A DNA stretch of 64,000 nucleotides from Nemania diffusa. Taxonomy: Eukaryota; Ascomycota; Sordariomycetes; Xylariales; Xylariaceae. Shown here piece by piece: positions 47,058 to 57,929 of the stretch. The notes beneath the pieces are model-generated. The model made no database searches. It was not told where the DNA came from and was given only the letters and a program-made list of their open reading frames with translations. Every line of letters starts with the position of its first letter. Positions within the stretch are counted from its first letter, which is position 1. The stretch is from the NCBI GenBank assembly GCA_038501195.1, contig JBBPUQ010000007.1, positions 496,001 to 560,000 on the forward strand, read 5' to 3'. The translations under genes were made by a program, and so were the position numbers.

Positions 47058-49621
47058 ATGGAGATCGGCGCCGGCTCCGAAGAAGCGTCGCAGACCGAGA
47101 CCGAGAGAACGGAACGCCACAATGCCGCACCGAGCCCGAGATCGACACCGCGTTCGAATCACTCTGCAACAAAGCAGCAGCCCATAGTGCGGCGCCGAAA
47201 GACCCCGATCTGCTTGTTGATACTGTATATCCCGACCCTGATCGTCCCATGGGTTCTCATAGTCGTCACGTCGTGGCGCACTTCGCTTCTCAGCCAGACA
47301 CACATCTTCCTCAACAGCGCGGGAGCCGTGATAGCTGCCCGGCTGCTGAATTCGATCAATGGGGTTCTCGCCGTGCCCATCATCTCAGCGCTACTCGCAC
47401 ACGCGGCCGTCGTATACGCGATGCGACGGCAACATGACCAGAAGCTCAGCGTGCAGCAGCTGCTCGCACTGGCCGACAAGGGATGGTCGAACGTGTCGCT
47501 CCTGTGGAACGCTAGATCGAAGGGCAAAAGCAGCCGCTTCCTATGGCTAGCAGCCTTCCTCATATTTCTAGGTCTGTCTACTCTTGAACCGACAATATAA
47601 AGCCCGTTCCTGACTCGATACAGGTGCCATACTGCAGCCCTTGATGTCCGTGCTGATCCCATTCGAGAGCGGCAGGGCGCCGACTGCCCAAGACAACCCG
47701 ATCAGGTACCCCACTAGAGCCAGAACGGTTGGCTATGATCCTGAGCCCGCAGACATGCCCTTGCTGTCGCCCGACCTTGTCCTACGAGATGTCGTAGGCC
47801 GTCTAACGACCCTGTCGGATCTCGAACCCCAGCCGAATATATGGCCCTCGGATACAAGTTCAAGTATCCTACCAGTTGGGCAACCGCTTCTTGGGCAGAC
47901 CTTATCTTACTACTCCTCCAATGCCTTGGCTTATAAGAATTACCCCCGTGGCTTCTTTGTGACGGCGGTGGATAGTGGTGTCAACACAGGCGTGCTTCGC
48001 GAGCACGTACTGCGACTAAACTCGTCGGTTGAATGTGAGTACATCAAAAGGTCTAGCATTCCGTCTCCGTGCCCAGGCGCAGAGCCTTTTGAAACGCATG
48101 TCAGTCGGCCGGGACTTGAGCTGAGTGTCTGTGCGCCGGGCAACTCGAGCCAATTTCCTTTTACGGCGAGCCGTAACCGACAGGACATCGTCGAGGAGCT
48201 GTTCATTGACTTGGTGTTATCTTCCAATCCAACCTTTGGTTATTTCGTCCCTAATGTCACTTTGCACTGCACTGCCTCAACTTCCAGAGGATATTTCGAG
48301 CTCCCGAATGAGCAAAACAAGTATGTCGCGGGCCCGCTGCTAGATGAATGGCCAAGTCCTGAATACATCTTGAAAAACACGGACGATTATCGCGGCCTAA
48401 GCGCGGACTATGCGCGTCCTACAGTAGAGTACGTTTCGCCTCTGCCCAGGACTTTCCCGTGCTCCTCAAATTAACATCAGTATTCAAGAGATCCATCTTT
48501 ATCTTACGACGACGTGACTCGTATGAGTTCCTCTGCAGGCCAGCCCTTTGGCTCTGACTCTTATTACAAGTCGACCCCGGGCCCGCTCATGGTGTCTGTC
48601 CAGGCACTTTTTGGGAATTACTCCTTCGTCCAATGGTTCGCAGACAACGTGACCGAGATGACGCCGCTTCAAGCTTACGCTTCTGTGTGTGAACATGGTA
48701 GTATCCCGTTCTCTCAAATTGAATACTTTTTCACTTCAGCGTCGTCGAGGCCAATAGCTAGCTGCTTTAATGCCGCTGGGAATATTCAACGCGCTCTGAG
48801 CCATGGGCCGAACCCTATTCCGGGCCTTCTGGATGATCTGGACTCGGATTTGACGTTAGTTCTGGCTGCCCACGTAGGAACTTTTAACGATACCGATAGA
48901 GCAAAGTATGCCCTTGGTGAGTGATTATAACATCCTCTTTTCTTAGGCCGGAATTCGGTTCATAAGCCCTAAACGTCGTTTGCCTTCGCTCTCCTCCCAC
49001 ACTATTACGAATTGTCCTTTATATTCATTCTCTCAAGTGCCATCTATATCTAGGCTACCTAGTAGTCAACTAACCTTTGATGCGGTAGAGATAAGCATGT
49101 ACTTAGCCAACCGCGCCATCTTAGTCAATACGGCATTGAATGAACAAATACTCGACTACCGCTCCATATATTTCTCCCCAGGCTCAGTATTCCAGCGACC
49201 CATCGTAAACACACCGAGTCTTGTTGTCATAACAATCCTCATCGCCGCCCAATTACTGGGCCTGGTTCTTGTTGCGATACTGACCTACTCGGCACCGACT
49301 TGGACTTCTACGCTCGGCGCTCTAGCGGTAACTCAGATTGGAAGGGCGCTCCCAATTCATGATTGGGCCCCCATTGGCCAGGTTACGCCTGCGGAGAAGA
49401 AGAGATTGAACAACATAGATGCTCTCATTGGTGTTGATGAGGGACATGGCGAACGTGGAGGTCATAGAGCTGAGGGAGAGGAGTATGCAACGAAAGAAGG
49501 GAGCCAGGTCGTTACAGATGGCTCTGAAGGTACCAGAGACTCCACCAAGATACGTCTAGCACTTGGAGGGAAGGGATTGATTACCCGCGACATCATTAAA
49601 CAACTAAATAGCCAAGCATAA
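47058..49621 (+). CDS. Large multi-spanning membrane protein of unknown function
   Basis: Exons 47058-47571, 47624-48428, 48489-48916, 49089-49621 give 759 aa. N-terminal 45 residues are hydrophilic (Ser/Glu/Arg-rich); hydrophobic helices occur at about 50-72, 100-122 and 160-185; then an extracellular-looking domain of some 400 residues with several N-glycosylation sequons (NSS, NVT, NYS, NDT) and Cys pairs; a last helix (VVITILIAAQLLGLVLVAIL) precedes a cytoplasmic tail of about 125 residues. This topology is common in large fungal membrane proteins of unknown function. The acceptor of intron 2 is less certain: CAAG at 48488 keeps frame with the GTACGT donor, while CAG at 48480 does not. 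An upstream in-frame Met (46947) is possible. Confidence 0.72.
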
Positions 49622-50901
49622 TGTTGAGCACCATAGAGCCGCTAATTATAAGTCCAGATACAAACCGTCAAAGCCATAAAACCTTTATCGATGACGATCC
49701 TATCTGCAAATTATCATTTAACTGTTTTGTACTTCCAAATAATAACAACGCTATTGGCAGACCAGGGCAAAGCTTCAAGGAAGTCAATACTTTAAAGTTC
49801 CGGTTGCAAGTTGTAGAGCTCTTGAAAGATTAACGTATGTTGGTACAACAAATATTAAATGTTATATATTGAAACGAAGCGTGCAATATACACACAACGC
49901 ACTCTAGAGGACTGGCCACAGCCATAAAAATCACTTCTAGAGATTTGAGGCAGTAAAGACAGTAGTCTAGTAAAGCAATCGAAATAATATTGGAGTAGCA
50001 AAACTACTGTAAATACTGCGCAACGACCTAGTCGGTCGATGCCGAAGGCATCGATCGCCATGGTGCCATCTCAGTCCCTTTTAGAGAACTACCCTCCTGC
50101 TAGCTAATAAATAGAAAAATGAAAAATCTAGGGTCTCGCTGACCTAATCAACTCGACCCCCTGCAACAGTGCTGTCCACACCGTCTCAATATAGGGGCAG
50201 TACTTGTGGGGAGTTTGCATACATGTAATAGGTCTTGATTTGCATTACTAGACATGCCTAGTTAATTGGCACGCTATAAAACTTGCTAAACATAACAGAA
50301 ATACAAATATTTTGGGAAAATATGTAGCGAAGCGCTTGATATTTTTCAAACAAGGTCCCGTGGACTGTATTGTCAAGCGTAAGCAAAAGAAAAGCATTAG
50401 ATTTACTGAGAACTAATGCTACTTCAGATATTAAAGTGTCGTAACATAACGATGACGTGATCTACATATTTCTGAGCTATATTAGAGATTCTCAAGCAGA
50501 TTTGCTCCTTGAGCATTATGCTCTCACTGATGGTTATATAATAATAATAGCCTTAGGTAGTTTCTATACGTACGATAACATGAAACTGCATATTTATATG
50601 TTGCACATGTATGTGAGGTTTACAAAAAATATTAAACTAAATAGAAAGGCCATAATACGAAGTCACTGCTTTATTAAACTAGGATGTAGTAACTGCTATG
50701 TTGGAGAGAAAGAGCAGAAATTTAATGTTCTATAGTACATTGGCTTTGTTTTAAAAACACCAACATTGTTGCAAAAAACCTCTAGTGTTCGATACAATAG
50801 AGCTATTCAGTTGTTAATATTAAAGCATATAAATATAGTGGCACCTATCGCCCTTACTCTCACGCTTGGGATAAACTTCGCAACTAGCAATCATATCAGC
50901 A
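49622..50901. other. AT-rich intergenic region
   Basis: Strongly AT-rich; a 92-codon ORF at 50457-50735 is Ile/Tyr/Lys-rich, as expected for translated AT-rich DNA. No supported gene. Confidence 0.5.
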
Positions 50902-51672
50902 ATGGATCTCTACGAAGTGCTAAACGTCCCCAGCAATGCGGATGTAGCGACAATTCAGAGAGCATTCGGAGAGCTATCGCAGAAATTTCATAAAGCCAGT
51001 GCATCGACAATCCGCTCTAACTGGGCTGAGACAAAAGCAGAGCGGGAAGCTCGCGAACGGCGTAACCACCAGCAATTCATTAGACTCCATAAAGCTCGTG
51101 AAACTCTCATTAACCCTACGAGTCGTCAAGAATATGATGAACAGAGACGATGCGTAAAGAAAGAATCAACTAATAACGCCAGTAAATCCATTGAGTTTAG
51201 TGAGCCCAGCAAGCCTAGTAGAGCTATGAAGCTAGGAAAGGAAACTGCACAACACAGCGCAGCTCATCAAGAAATGGTGGCTAATCTCGATGTCGAGACA
51301 AACTTAGCCAAACGCCTAGCGATTTTGCATAGCGCCCTGAATAGGATGTTGTTTATATCGCATGGCCTAGCGCCGCGGGTACAGTCAATAGCGTCTATCC
51401 GAGAATACTCACTGGCCATCGCGTTGTTCCGCCGCATCATTGGCACGAATAAGAGGATGATGGATAGTATCAAAGACGCCATAGATCTTATCCGCACTCG
51501 CGGCTTAAGGACGAAAGCAACCTATGAGGCCGCAACCGACGAGGCAATTCCCCATATACAGCTCATGCGAAACCTAGTTTCGGAGTTAGATTTGTTATTA
51601 GTTCAACGTGATGTACTTCCTCACGATGTCCTGTTCTCTAACTTACGCACCACGGTTGAGAACTTTCAGTAA
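50902..51672 (+). CDS. J-domain-like protein lacking HPD
   Basis: Single-exon ORF, 256 aa. Residues 1-85 follow the J-domain pattern: MDLYEVLNVPSNADVATIQR (helices I and II), a loop, then a helix ending in the typical KARETLINPTSRQEYDEQRR. At the position of the invariant His-Pro-Asp the protein has His30-Lys31-Ala32, so Hsp70 stimulation is not expected. A polar linker (90-125) leads to a long helical region (about 130-256) of unknown relationship. Same strand as the HET gene 520 bp downstream. J-like proteins without HPD exist as scaffolds; that this one is such a protein is inference. A decaying DnaJ gene is the alternative, but the frame is intact. Confidence 0.7.
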   Translation: MDLYEVLNVPSNADVATIQRAFGELSQKFHKASASTIRSNWAETKAEREARERRNHQQFIRLHKARETLINPTSRQEYDEQRRCVKKESTNNASKSIEFSEPSKPSRAMKLGKETAQHSAAHQEMVANLDVETNLAKRLAILHSALNRMLFISHGLAPRVQSIASIREYSLAIALFRRIIGTNKRMMDSIKDAIDLIRTRGLRTKATYEAATDEAIPHIQLMRNLVSELDLLLVQRDVLPHDVLFSNLRTTVENFQ

Positions 51673-51778
51673 TTACTCCTGAATTCTAAAGTCTGTCCAG
51701 GAAACGGGTAGCACTAGGGGTCGGTAGGGTAGCTCTTCTAGTCTAACATAATGAAAAAAAAAAAAAGACCTCTTCTTA

Positions 51779-51925
51779 ATGACAATAAATATTAGTGAAA
51801 GTAAAAAAAGACTCAAAGAGAGAGGCATTGAGCTAGAGCGTGACGGAGATGCATTTATGATTGAGTATGTTCGTGACCTCCTAGATAGATATTACTTAAA
51901 GGGCAAGTCTTTTGCTATGGTTTAG
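51779..51925 (+). CDS. Short ORF, 48 aa, possible gene remnant
   Basis: MTINISESKKRLKERGIELE begins an ORF that continues with a charged helical stretch (DAFMIEYVRDLLDRYYLKG) and stops at TAG. The helix-like, well-mixed composition looks more like real protein than its AT-rich surroundings, and a 13-base A run lies just upstream (51754-51766). It may be a surviving exon of a lost gene, a short leader peptide of the HET gene, or chance. Confidence 0.3.
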   Translation: MTINISESKKRLKERGIELERDGDAFMIEYVRDLLDRYYLKGKSFAMV

Positions 51926-52190
51926 GCAAGATTCTCCCCTCCATAGGCACGTTTTGCTAATTAGGAAGAAACCGAAGCCCCCCTGTCTTGTATCGGTGAT
52001 TTACCCCGTTCGAGATAGTGCTAACAGCTCCCCTTCTGCCCAGGCATTTCCAGGCAGAAGCGGGGGGTTACTATGGACTAGGTACCTACAGGCTACGCCT
52101 AATGGCACTTCGGCCATTAGTGAAGCCGTAACCGAGAATATACATGGGATGACTATCTCGCGAGTCAGGTATTAACTAACTGATTGTAAG

Positions 52191-53990
52191 GTGAGATTTG
52201 TACTTCCTCCCACAGGAGTGTGTATATTAATCGCTATGTTGTCTAACCACGAGATTCGGCTACTAGACATTTTACCCTCATCAAATTTGGACAACGACGA
52301 TGTTCTCGTCCGATGCCAAACTCGAATTATCCCTGTCTCTTCAAATAGCCCCTTTGAAACGTTATCATATGTATGGGGTGATAAAAGCGACTGCACACAA
52401 ATCAATGTCGACGGAATTGCTGTCGACGTTACCTCAAATCTCGCATTGGCCCTGAAACATATTCGATTTCCTGAATCAATTAGAACCATTTGGGTGGACC
52501 AACTATGCATCAATCAAAGTGACGAGATAGAGAAGGCCGTCCAGGTGCCCTTGATGGGCCATATCTACTCTCACACGACTCAATGTCTGGTCTGGCTTGG
52601 TCCGATCCATCCAGATATCTCTCTATTTGATGCAAAGTTAGCGCTGGACCTGCTTCGCCTCCTCTACGACGGTAAGCAAAATGACGCTGCACAATTAAGC
52701 ACCGCTTTCAATCTGGGCGCAGAGAATATTTTACCCAGAGCAATGCAGGCTCTGGATTCGATCAGTCCGCCCAAAAATCCATGGTGGACCCGAACCTGGA
52801 CGTTACAAGAATCGATTCTCCCATCAAAAGTCTGTGTTGTATGGGGCAACTTGACTATAGAGTGGGAGACACTCGATTCTGCAGCTTCAAACTGGGTTTC
52901 CTTTCCTTGCGACCCTATATTTTACCCGTACATAGATCGCCTCAACGGGCTACTTTCACAAGTAATTGGTCTTCGGTGGTCCAAGGAAAACAGGCTGGGG
53001 CCCTTGGATATCGCGTTTCGTTGGGCGTTCCGCAGCACAACAAGGCCACAGGACAAAGTCTACGGGCTCATGGGCTTATTCAACCCCGGGACACTACCTA
53101 GATCTCAAGTGTGTGACTATCGACTCTCACCAGCCAAGATCTATGCTATGTTCACTGTAGATCTTATCGAGTACTGTCGGGACTTACACGCCCTTGCCTT
53201 GAAATACATGCACACACATCCCGAGAGTACCGAGGGTCTGCCTAATTGGGCGATGGATATGGATGGCGGGATACGATGGGAAATTAGCATAGACGGGGAC
53301 AGCTGTCCATGGTATGTGATGAATACCTACAATTTCTACAATGCGAGTGGTACCACCACCCTTGACTTGAATCGGGTCCAGTACGATCAGGTTTCGAACA
53401 CTCTAAGTCTGGCTGGCTTCAAGGTGGATGACATCGCAGTGGCTGTGCCAAAGCCTAGCGAAGATGTGCCTGGTACATCAAACATTACATGTACCGGGGT
53501 GGCCCGAATGGTCCAGGGATGGTATCAAATTGCAGAAGACTTCTACCAAAGTCATACATGGCATATCTCACAGGATGGCCCACGTACATGGTCAGAGGCT
53601 TTCTGGACAGCTTTAGTGGGCAATCTCCGGGTAAGCGAGGAGTTTTTCCCCCAGGGTCAAGCTACAAGCGAAGACATAAAGATGGCTAAGGAGTTTGTTC
53701 AAACTGGCGTGAGACATCACATCTGCTACAGTCTGTTCGCCAACATTGCTAGGAAGAAACTTATCATCACCACAATGGGCATGTTGGGATTCGGCCCACA
53801 TCTTTCAAAAGTCGGGGACCAAGTCTGGATTCTCCATGGAGGCAATATGCCGTTCGTACTGCGACAAGCTACAGGCGAAACGGGCTCGATAAATGATTTT
53901 CAATTTGTTGGCCCATCTTACGTGGATGGGATTATGCAAGGGGAAGTAGCGCATCTTGGTAAGCCTGTTTGCGATGTTGTTTTGCGATAG
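52191..53990 (+). CDS. HET-domain protein (heterokaryon incompatibility family)
   Basis: Single exon, 599 aa (584 aa if Met16 at 52236 is used; that start lies closer to the domain and may be preferred). The HET domain (about 55-200) has all three hallmark blocks: FETLSYVWGD, IRTIWVDQLCINQ and a third block ending WWTRTWTLQE. HET domains trigger cell death in vegetative incompatibility when activated by partner proteins; whether this one does is unknown. The C-terminal 300 residues contain blocks such as PQDKVYGLMGL and GDQVWILHGG typical of large fungal HET families, including a final region often ending in a predicted beta-rich fold. No NACHT or repeat domain. Neighbours: J-like protein upstream, membrane protein downstream. 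Confidence 0.93.
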   Translation: MRFVLPPTGVCILIAMLSNHEIRLLDILPSSNLDNDDVLVRCQTRIIPVSSNSPFETLSYVWGDKSDCTQINVDGIAVDVTSNLALALKHIRFPESIRTIWVDQLCINQSDEIEKAVQVPLMGHIYSHTTQCLVWLGPIHPDISLFDAKLALDLLRLLYDGKQNDAAQLSTAFNLGAENILPRAMQALDSISPPKNPWWTRTWTLQESILPSKVCVVWGNLTIEWETLDSAASNWVSFPCDPIFYPYIDRLNGLLSQVIGLRWSKENRLGPLDIAFRWAFRSTTRPQDKVYGLMGLFNPGTLPRSQVCDYRLSPAKIYAMFTVDLIEYCRDLHALALKYMHTHPESTEGLPNWAMDMDGGIRWEISIDGDSCPWYVMNTYNFYNASGTTTLDLNRVQYDQVSNTLSLAGFKVDDIAVAVPKPSEDVPGTSNITCTGVARMVQGWYQIAEDFYQSHTWHISQDGPRTWSEAFWTALVGNLRVSEEFFPQGQATSEDIKMAKEFVQTGVRHHICYSLFANIARKKLIITTMGMLGFGPHLSKVGDQVWILHGGNMPFVLRQATGETGSINDFQFVGPSYVDGIMQGEVAHLGKPVCDVVLR

Positions 53991-54786
53991 CCAGAATCGA
54001 GTGTAGGTCGTTGCTGATGACAGTCAATTATTGGTCGCTTTGCTATGTTACATGTATGATTTCAACTTTGCCCCAAAATCCTCCCAGTATTACTTAGGTA
54101 TGAAGAGAATAGCTCCTCTTCATTACTAAGAGCTATAGTCTCCAGTCCGCTTTGGTCGCCTTTCATCTAGAATCTATTCTAAGGCCATCTGATTCCCTGA
54201 CCTGACACGCCTTGCCTCTAACCACTATGGTGTTGAAATTATGGTAGGTCAAGTAGTCACTCTATGTACTATATAAGATAAAGGGGCTCAGGTCTCCCCA
54301 CCTTTCAGTCATAGTCAGTAAACTGAATAATACGCTCATATGCCATTCATTTCATGATATGGAGGATGTTACCTACTCAAAAGTTAACAAGGAGTCGAGT
54401 GATCCCGAGTAATTATAGTTCAGGTTATATATGGACCAGCAATAGATTATGAAGTCAAACTCTTTATATGCAGGAAATATGGTAGCCACATTAAACGCCC
54501 TTTTAGGTTGCGACTGACGTAACCACATGATATGAACCTTTATATGTCTAAGCTTAGTATTGGCTCTCTCATTTGCCCCTGCAACTAAGCAGGTAGCTTG
54601 TATATTGTCTATTTTCTTCCTGGAGAGATGAAAACAACCCCTGCGCATCATATACAACTGAATTGCCTGACATGACAATCAGCTAATTACATGGAAGATT
54701 TATATCAAAATGTATTTTTAGTTGCACGATAAGTGACTGCACCGATGCGATGCTACCGTCCATCTGTCTAAATCTAGCCAGGTCTC
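53991..54786. other. Convergent AT-rich intergenic region
   Basis: Between the HET gene and a small minus-strand membrane gene. A 101-codon ORF at 54373-54678 has no protein character. Nothing else recognised. Confidence 0.45.
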
Positions 54787-55257
54787 CTAATCATGCTCCG
54801 TGACTCTAGCGATGGACTCCCACAGGTCTGTATTTGCCCCTGCCATTTCCACGTCAAGGACTCTCTTTCCTTTATCTAGTTTCCGTCTTGCAAATATTAA
54901 ATAGACCCAAATCGAGGTAAAAAGACAGACAGGGACGACGAGTCCAAAGGCGACCCCCCAGATGATGTTGTCCTTTCCCCAAATCGCACCAAGGCTAATT
55001 GCACTGGCGGAGCATAGCCCGAAATAAACAGTCAGCTCGGCGCCAAGTCGTAATGATTGATCTGTAATTCCCGGGGTCATAGTATCGCTTATCACGGAAA
55101 GACAGCGTGGGACTTTGAGGAGTGATTGTAGTCGGCGGATTTTTGGTATGATCGCATCGCGGCGCGGTATTATCAGTCTATCGACTGCAAAGACAGTTCC
55201 GAGCATCACACCATTCCAGACCACGAAACTAATAAGCCAACTTATAAGCAACTCCAT
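54787..55257 (-). CDS. Small integral membrane protein, about three helices
   Basis: Intronless, 156 aa, no recognised family. Hydrophobic helices at about 1-25 (MELLISWLISFVVWNGVMLG), 73-93 (AELTVYFGLCSASAISLGAI) and 98-122 (IIWGVAFGLVVPVCLFTSIW), separated by a basic loop (PRRDAIIPKIRRLQS) and ending in a charged tail (RRKLDKGKR). Helix spacing and the positive loop fit a real membrane protein. It is flanked by the HET gene and the hydrolase-like gene; small membrane proteins often accompany fungal HET-type loci, but a link here is speculation. Confidence 0.62.
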   Translation of the reverse strand: MELLISWLISFVVWNGVMLGTVFAVDRLIIPRRDAIIPKIRRLQSLLKVPRCLSVISDTMTPGITDQSLRLGAELTVYFGLCSASAISLGAIWGKDNIIWGVAFGLVVPVCLFTSIWVYLIFARRKLDKGKRVLDVEMAGANTDLWESIARVTEHD

Positions 55258-56322
55258 GTTAGGCTTGAGATAGATGTGTAGTTTGCTGAAAAGAATGGCT
55301 GTAGAAGTCCGGCTCGAAGGGTCTCTAGCAAGGGCTGGAGAGAGATTATCTATCGTTATGAAGTCAATTTCAGTGAGTTTGGTCCTCAGAATATATAGGG
55401 TGAATGTAGTATATAGTCAAGGACTCGGTAATATTGATTTTTAATTCCTCTCAACTCGGATGATGGAGGGGTATATGTAATTACCTACCTAGGTTGCGTA
55501 TGATGATGCATACGCCATTTTAAGAATTAACTTCTTAGTGTAACCTTATTCCCTAACAATTACGTTCAACCCCTTAAAGTATATTTACATACTTTATTTA
55601 AGTACTGTTAATCATGGGTAAGATAGTCTAACTTCCTACTAAGTACCTCAACTAAATAATTAATAATATGTATACTTAGATTGCACATGGGTACATTATT
55701 AGTAATACTGGAGACATAAAAACGCATCGTTTTACTCTAGTCGTACATTCCCTTAGATAAACGCGAGGGTAATTCAAAATATTTCTAAGTTTCTGCGGTC
55801 AACACCGTTATCTGGATAAAAAGAAATAGAAGAATTAATATCATAAAATGACGGTAAAATAGCCAATAGTGGTATAGCTATGCAAGTACCTTCGCCATAT
55901 TACTACCGTAATCCTCAAGGCAAAGCCCTATCATCATACAAAGAAATTACAAGAAAAATGGAAATTAAAAAGGTAAATATTGTTTTCTGACATGTAGTTT
56001 TCACGTTAGTCCAATAATATCGATTAGTCGGTTGGTATATTTCATACCGGGAGGCTTCTACCAATCCAAGAGGCATTCAGGGCGTGCTATCATCAGTTGG
56101 TGTGACACCACAGCCTCCATAATACTTTTGTAATGTGGCGGAGTACCGTAATGACGTTGGCGAAATTTTTTGATCCCTACTAGACTTCTTTTGTACTTAC
56201 CACCCTTTTAACATCACCTCCGAAGCTCCTAAACATAATCACAAGTTAACCTGCACACTAATTAGAGATATCCCCGTAAGCGATCTTTCAGGTTGAGGTT
56301 TCTACAGTACGCTCAATCGGAG
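55258..56322. promoter_or_regulatory. AT-rich divergent intergenic region
   Basis: About 1.1 kb, strongly AT-rich, between outward-pointing genes. No supported ORF. The TpA-rich sequence could be a RIP-affected relic; this needs a dinucleotide index. Confidence 0.45.
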
Positions 56323-57682
56323 ATGGCGCTACCTGAGCCACCATCGCGAGCAGCGGGACTGTCGGGGACCGGCCCGATCGACACGTATCTTGCAGAGTAC
56401 GTATGTCCAGCCCTGCCATACAGACTCATATTATATCCAAACTATAGTGCAGATATCCCATCCGGTTCCCACCCATCACGACGGATTAGGGAGCTCCTAA
56501 TATCTTCTAGTGCTAAGTAGAACATAGTGTCATACTCGTTGGAAACAACTGCAGCTTCCCCTTGAAAAATGACTTTCCGTGGCCGAAAATGATACCGAGG
56601 GTTAATGCTATCAACTTCGACTTCCCTGAGAATGCTGTTACCCCCCAGAAGACCCGAAGCGACGCTATCGAAGCTATACGGGGGAGTACATCCGAGGAAA
56701 CACTCGCGGCGCGGGGTGCGGAGTTGAAAGAGATGGTCACTAATCCCGGATATCCTACCAGAAAGGCACCACACGTCATATTAGTCGGCTATGGGTATGG
56801 CGGTCTTTTGTGCGAGCGAGTATGCCTCCCGATATTCACTACATCCCTTCCCCTTATTTTTGCTCGTTGTAATCCTATGGGTAGCTACTACTAGTGATAT
56901 TGATAGTTGTATTAGGTCATTGTAGATATCGTGGACTCGGAGACGCCTAGCGACATTATGATCATTAAGGGGTTAGTGTTGTTTGGAACACCACACTCTT
57001 TTACTGGCCTGCGGCAATGGGCTCATGTCGTTATCCAAGCAACCATGCAACTAGAGGAAGGCTCGACATACAGGAGATCAATCAGGGCAACAATCAGAGA
57101 CACTATCAGGAGGGCACTGTGCTTCAGAAGAGTTAAATCGGCAGATATTAGAACCCTCGATGACAATTTCAGGGCTATCGCAGAAAAGCAGAGGAAGTTC
57201 TTCAAGACGGTGGTCCAGAATACGAAGTTGGAAAATCGAGTCGCATCCTGCTTTCAAATGACGCCCTTTCCAGATTCTCCAAATTCTCCAAATCGGCTGG
57301 TAAGTACTCGGCTAACCACTAATGATGACGTTACCTTCTTTCTTCATGCGAGCGATATTAATCTAACATTATCAATTAGACTATCCTGCCTCACTGGTGC
57401 AGCCCTCCCTTTGGCATGAGTGTTTTGATCAGTAAGCCATATTTAGAAATGACCATGTTTGATAACGAGAATGAGAAAGGGAATTTAGCGATCTCACCAT
57501 TGATTGAATCTTGGGTTGAAGAAGATGAGAAAGAAACAGCAAGTCAGCAGTACTTCGAGCGGAACGGCATGTCGGATATGGTTTCTGACATGGAGTTCCC
57601 CTTTTGCCAATTGTCTACGAACTGCAAGAGAAGCGGTATAGAAGCTGGCACGGAGGATTGGGCGCTACTTTACCTAGCCTAG
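56323..57682 (+). CDS. Alpha/beta-hydrolase-fold protein with missing nucleophile
   Basis: Four exons, 56323-56396, 56528-56819, 56916-57299, 57380-57682, give 350 aa with consistent phases. The start of the fold (DVILVGNNCSF...FPWPKMIP), the elbow strand (APHVILVGYGYGG) and the GLVLFGTPHSF strand match the SERAC1/lipase-like domain that often stands at the N-terminus of fungal NLR-type proteins or alone. The elbow reads G112-Y-G-Y-G-G117 where active members have G-H-S-x-G-G, so the serine is replaced by glycine; the usual H-G after the first strand is also lost (G-N-N). Helical Arg-rich segments follow (145-210), then a variable tail. The intact frame over four exons suggests a pseudo-enzyme, though early decay is possible. 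The first junction rests on phase and motif fit. Confidence 0.66.
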
Positions 57683-57929
57683 GTAACTGCTCTAACGAGA
57701 CCTGTTTAACTAAATTAATACCTAAGTTCATCAGTTGTTGCTCAATTCATTAAATGGCGCTCCCCTACTTTCGAAGTAAGCTAGGATATATAAGCAGAGA
57801 AAACATCATAATAATAGACAGCATCGAGAACACAGTAGCACCAGTGAGAATCAAGTCACAGAAAAGATTAGAAAACGAGGAGACTAGTAATTGCACACCG
57901 CGACTTGTATTCCCCTCTCCGAAAACTAC

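Noticed and set aside
50457..50735. 92-codon ORF in AT-rich DNA
   Set aside because: Ile/Tyr/Lys/Asn-rich translation typical of AT-rich non-coding sequence.
56399..56520. GTATGT donor and GTAG acceptor for intron 1 of the hydrolase-like gene
   Set aside because: Phases do not match; donor GTACGT at 56397 with acceptor CATAG at 56527 keeps frame and gives a proper first beta strand.
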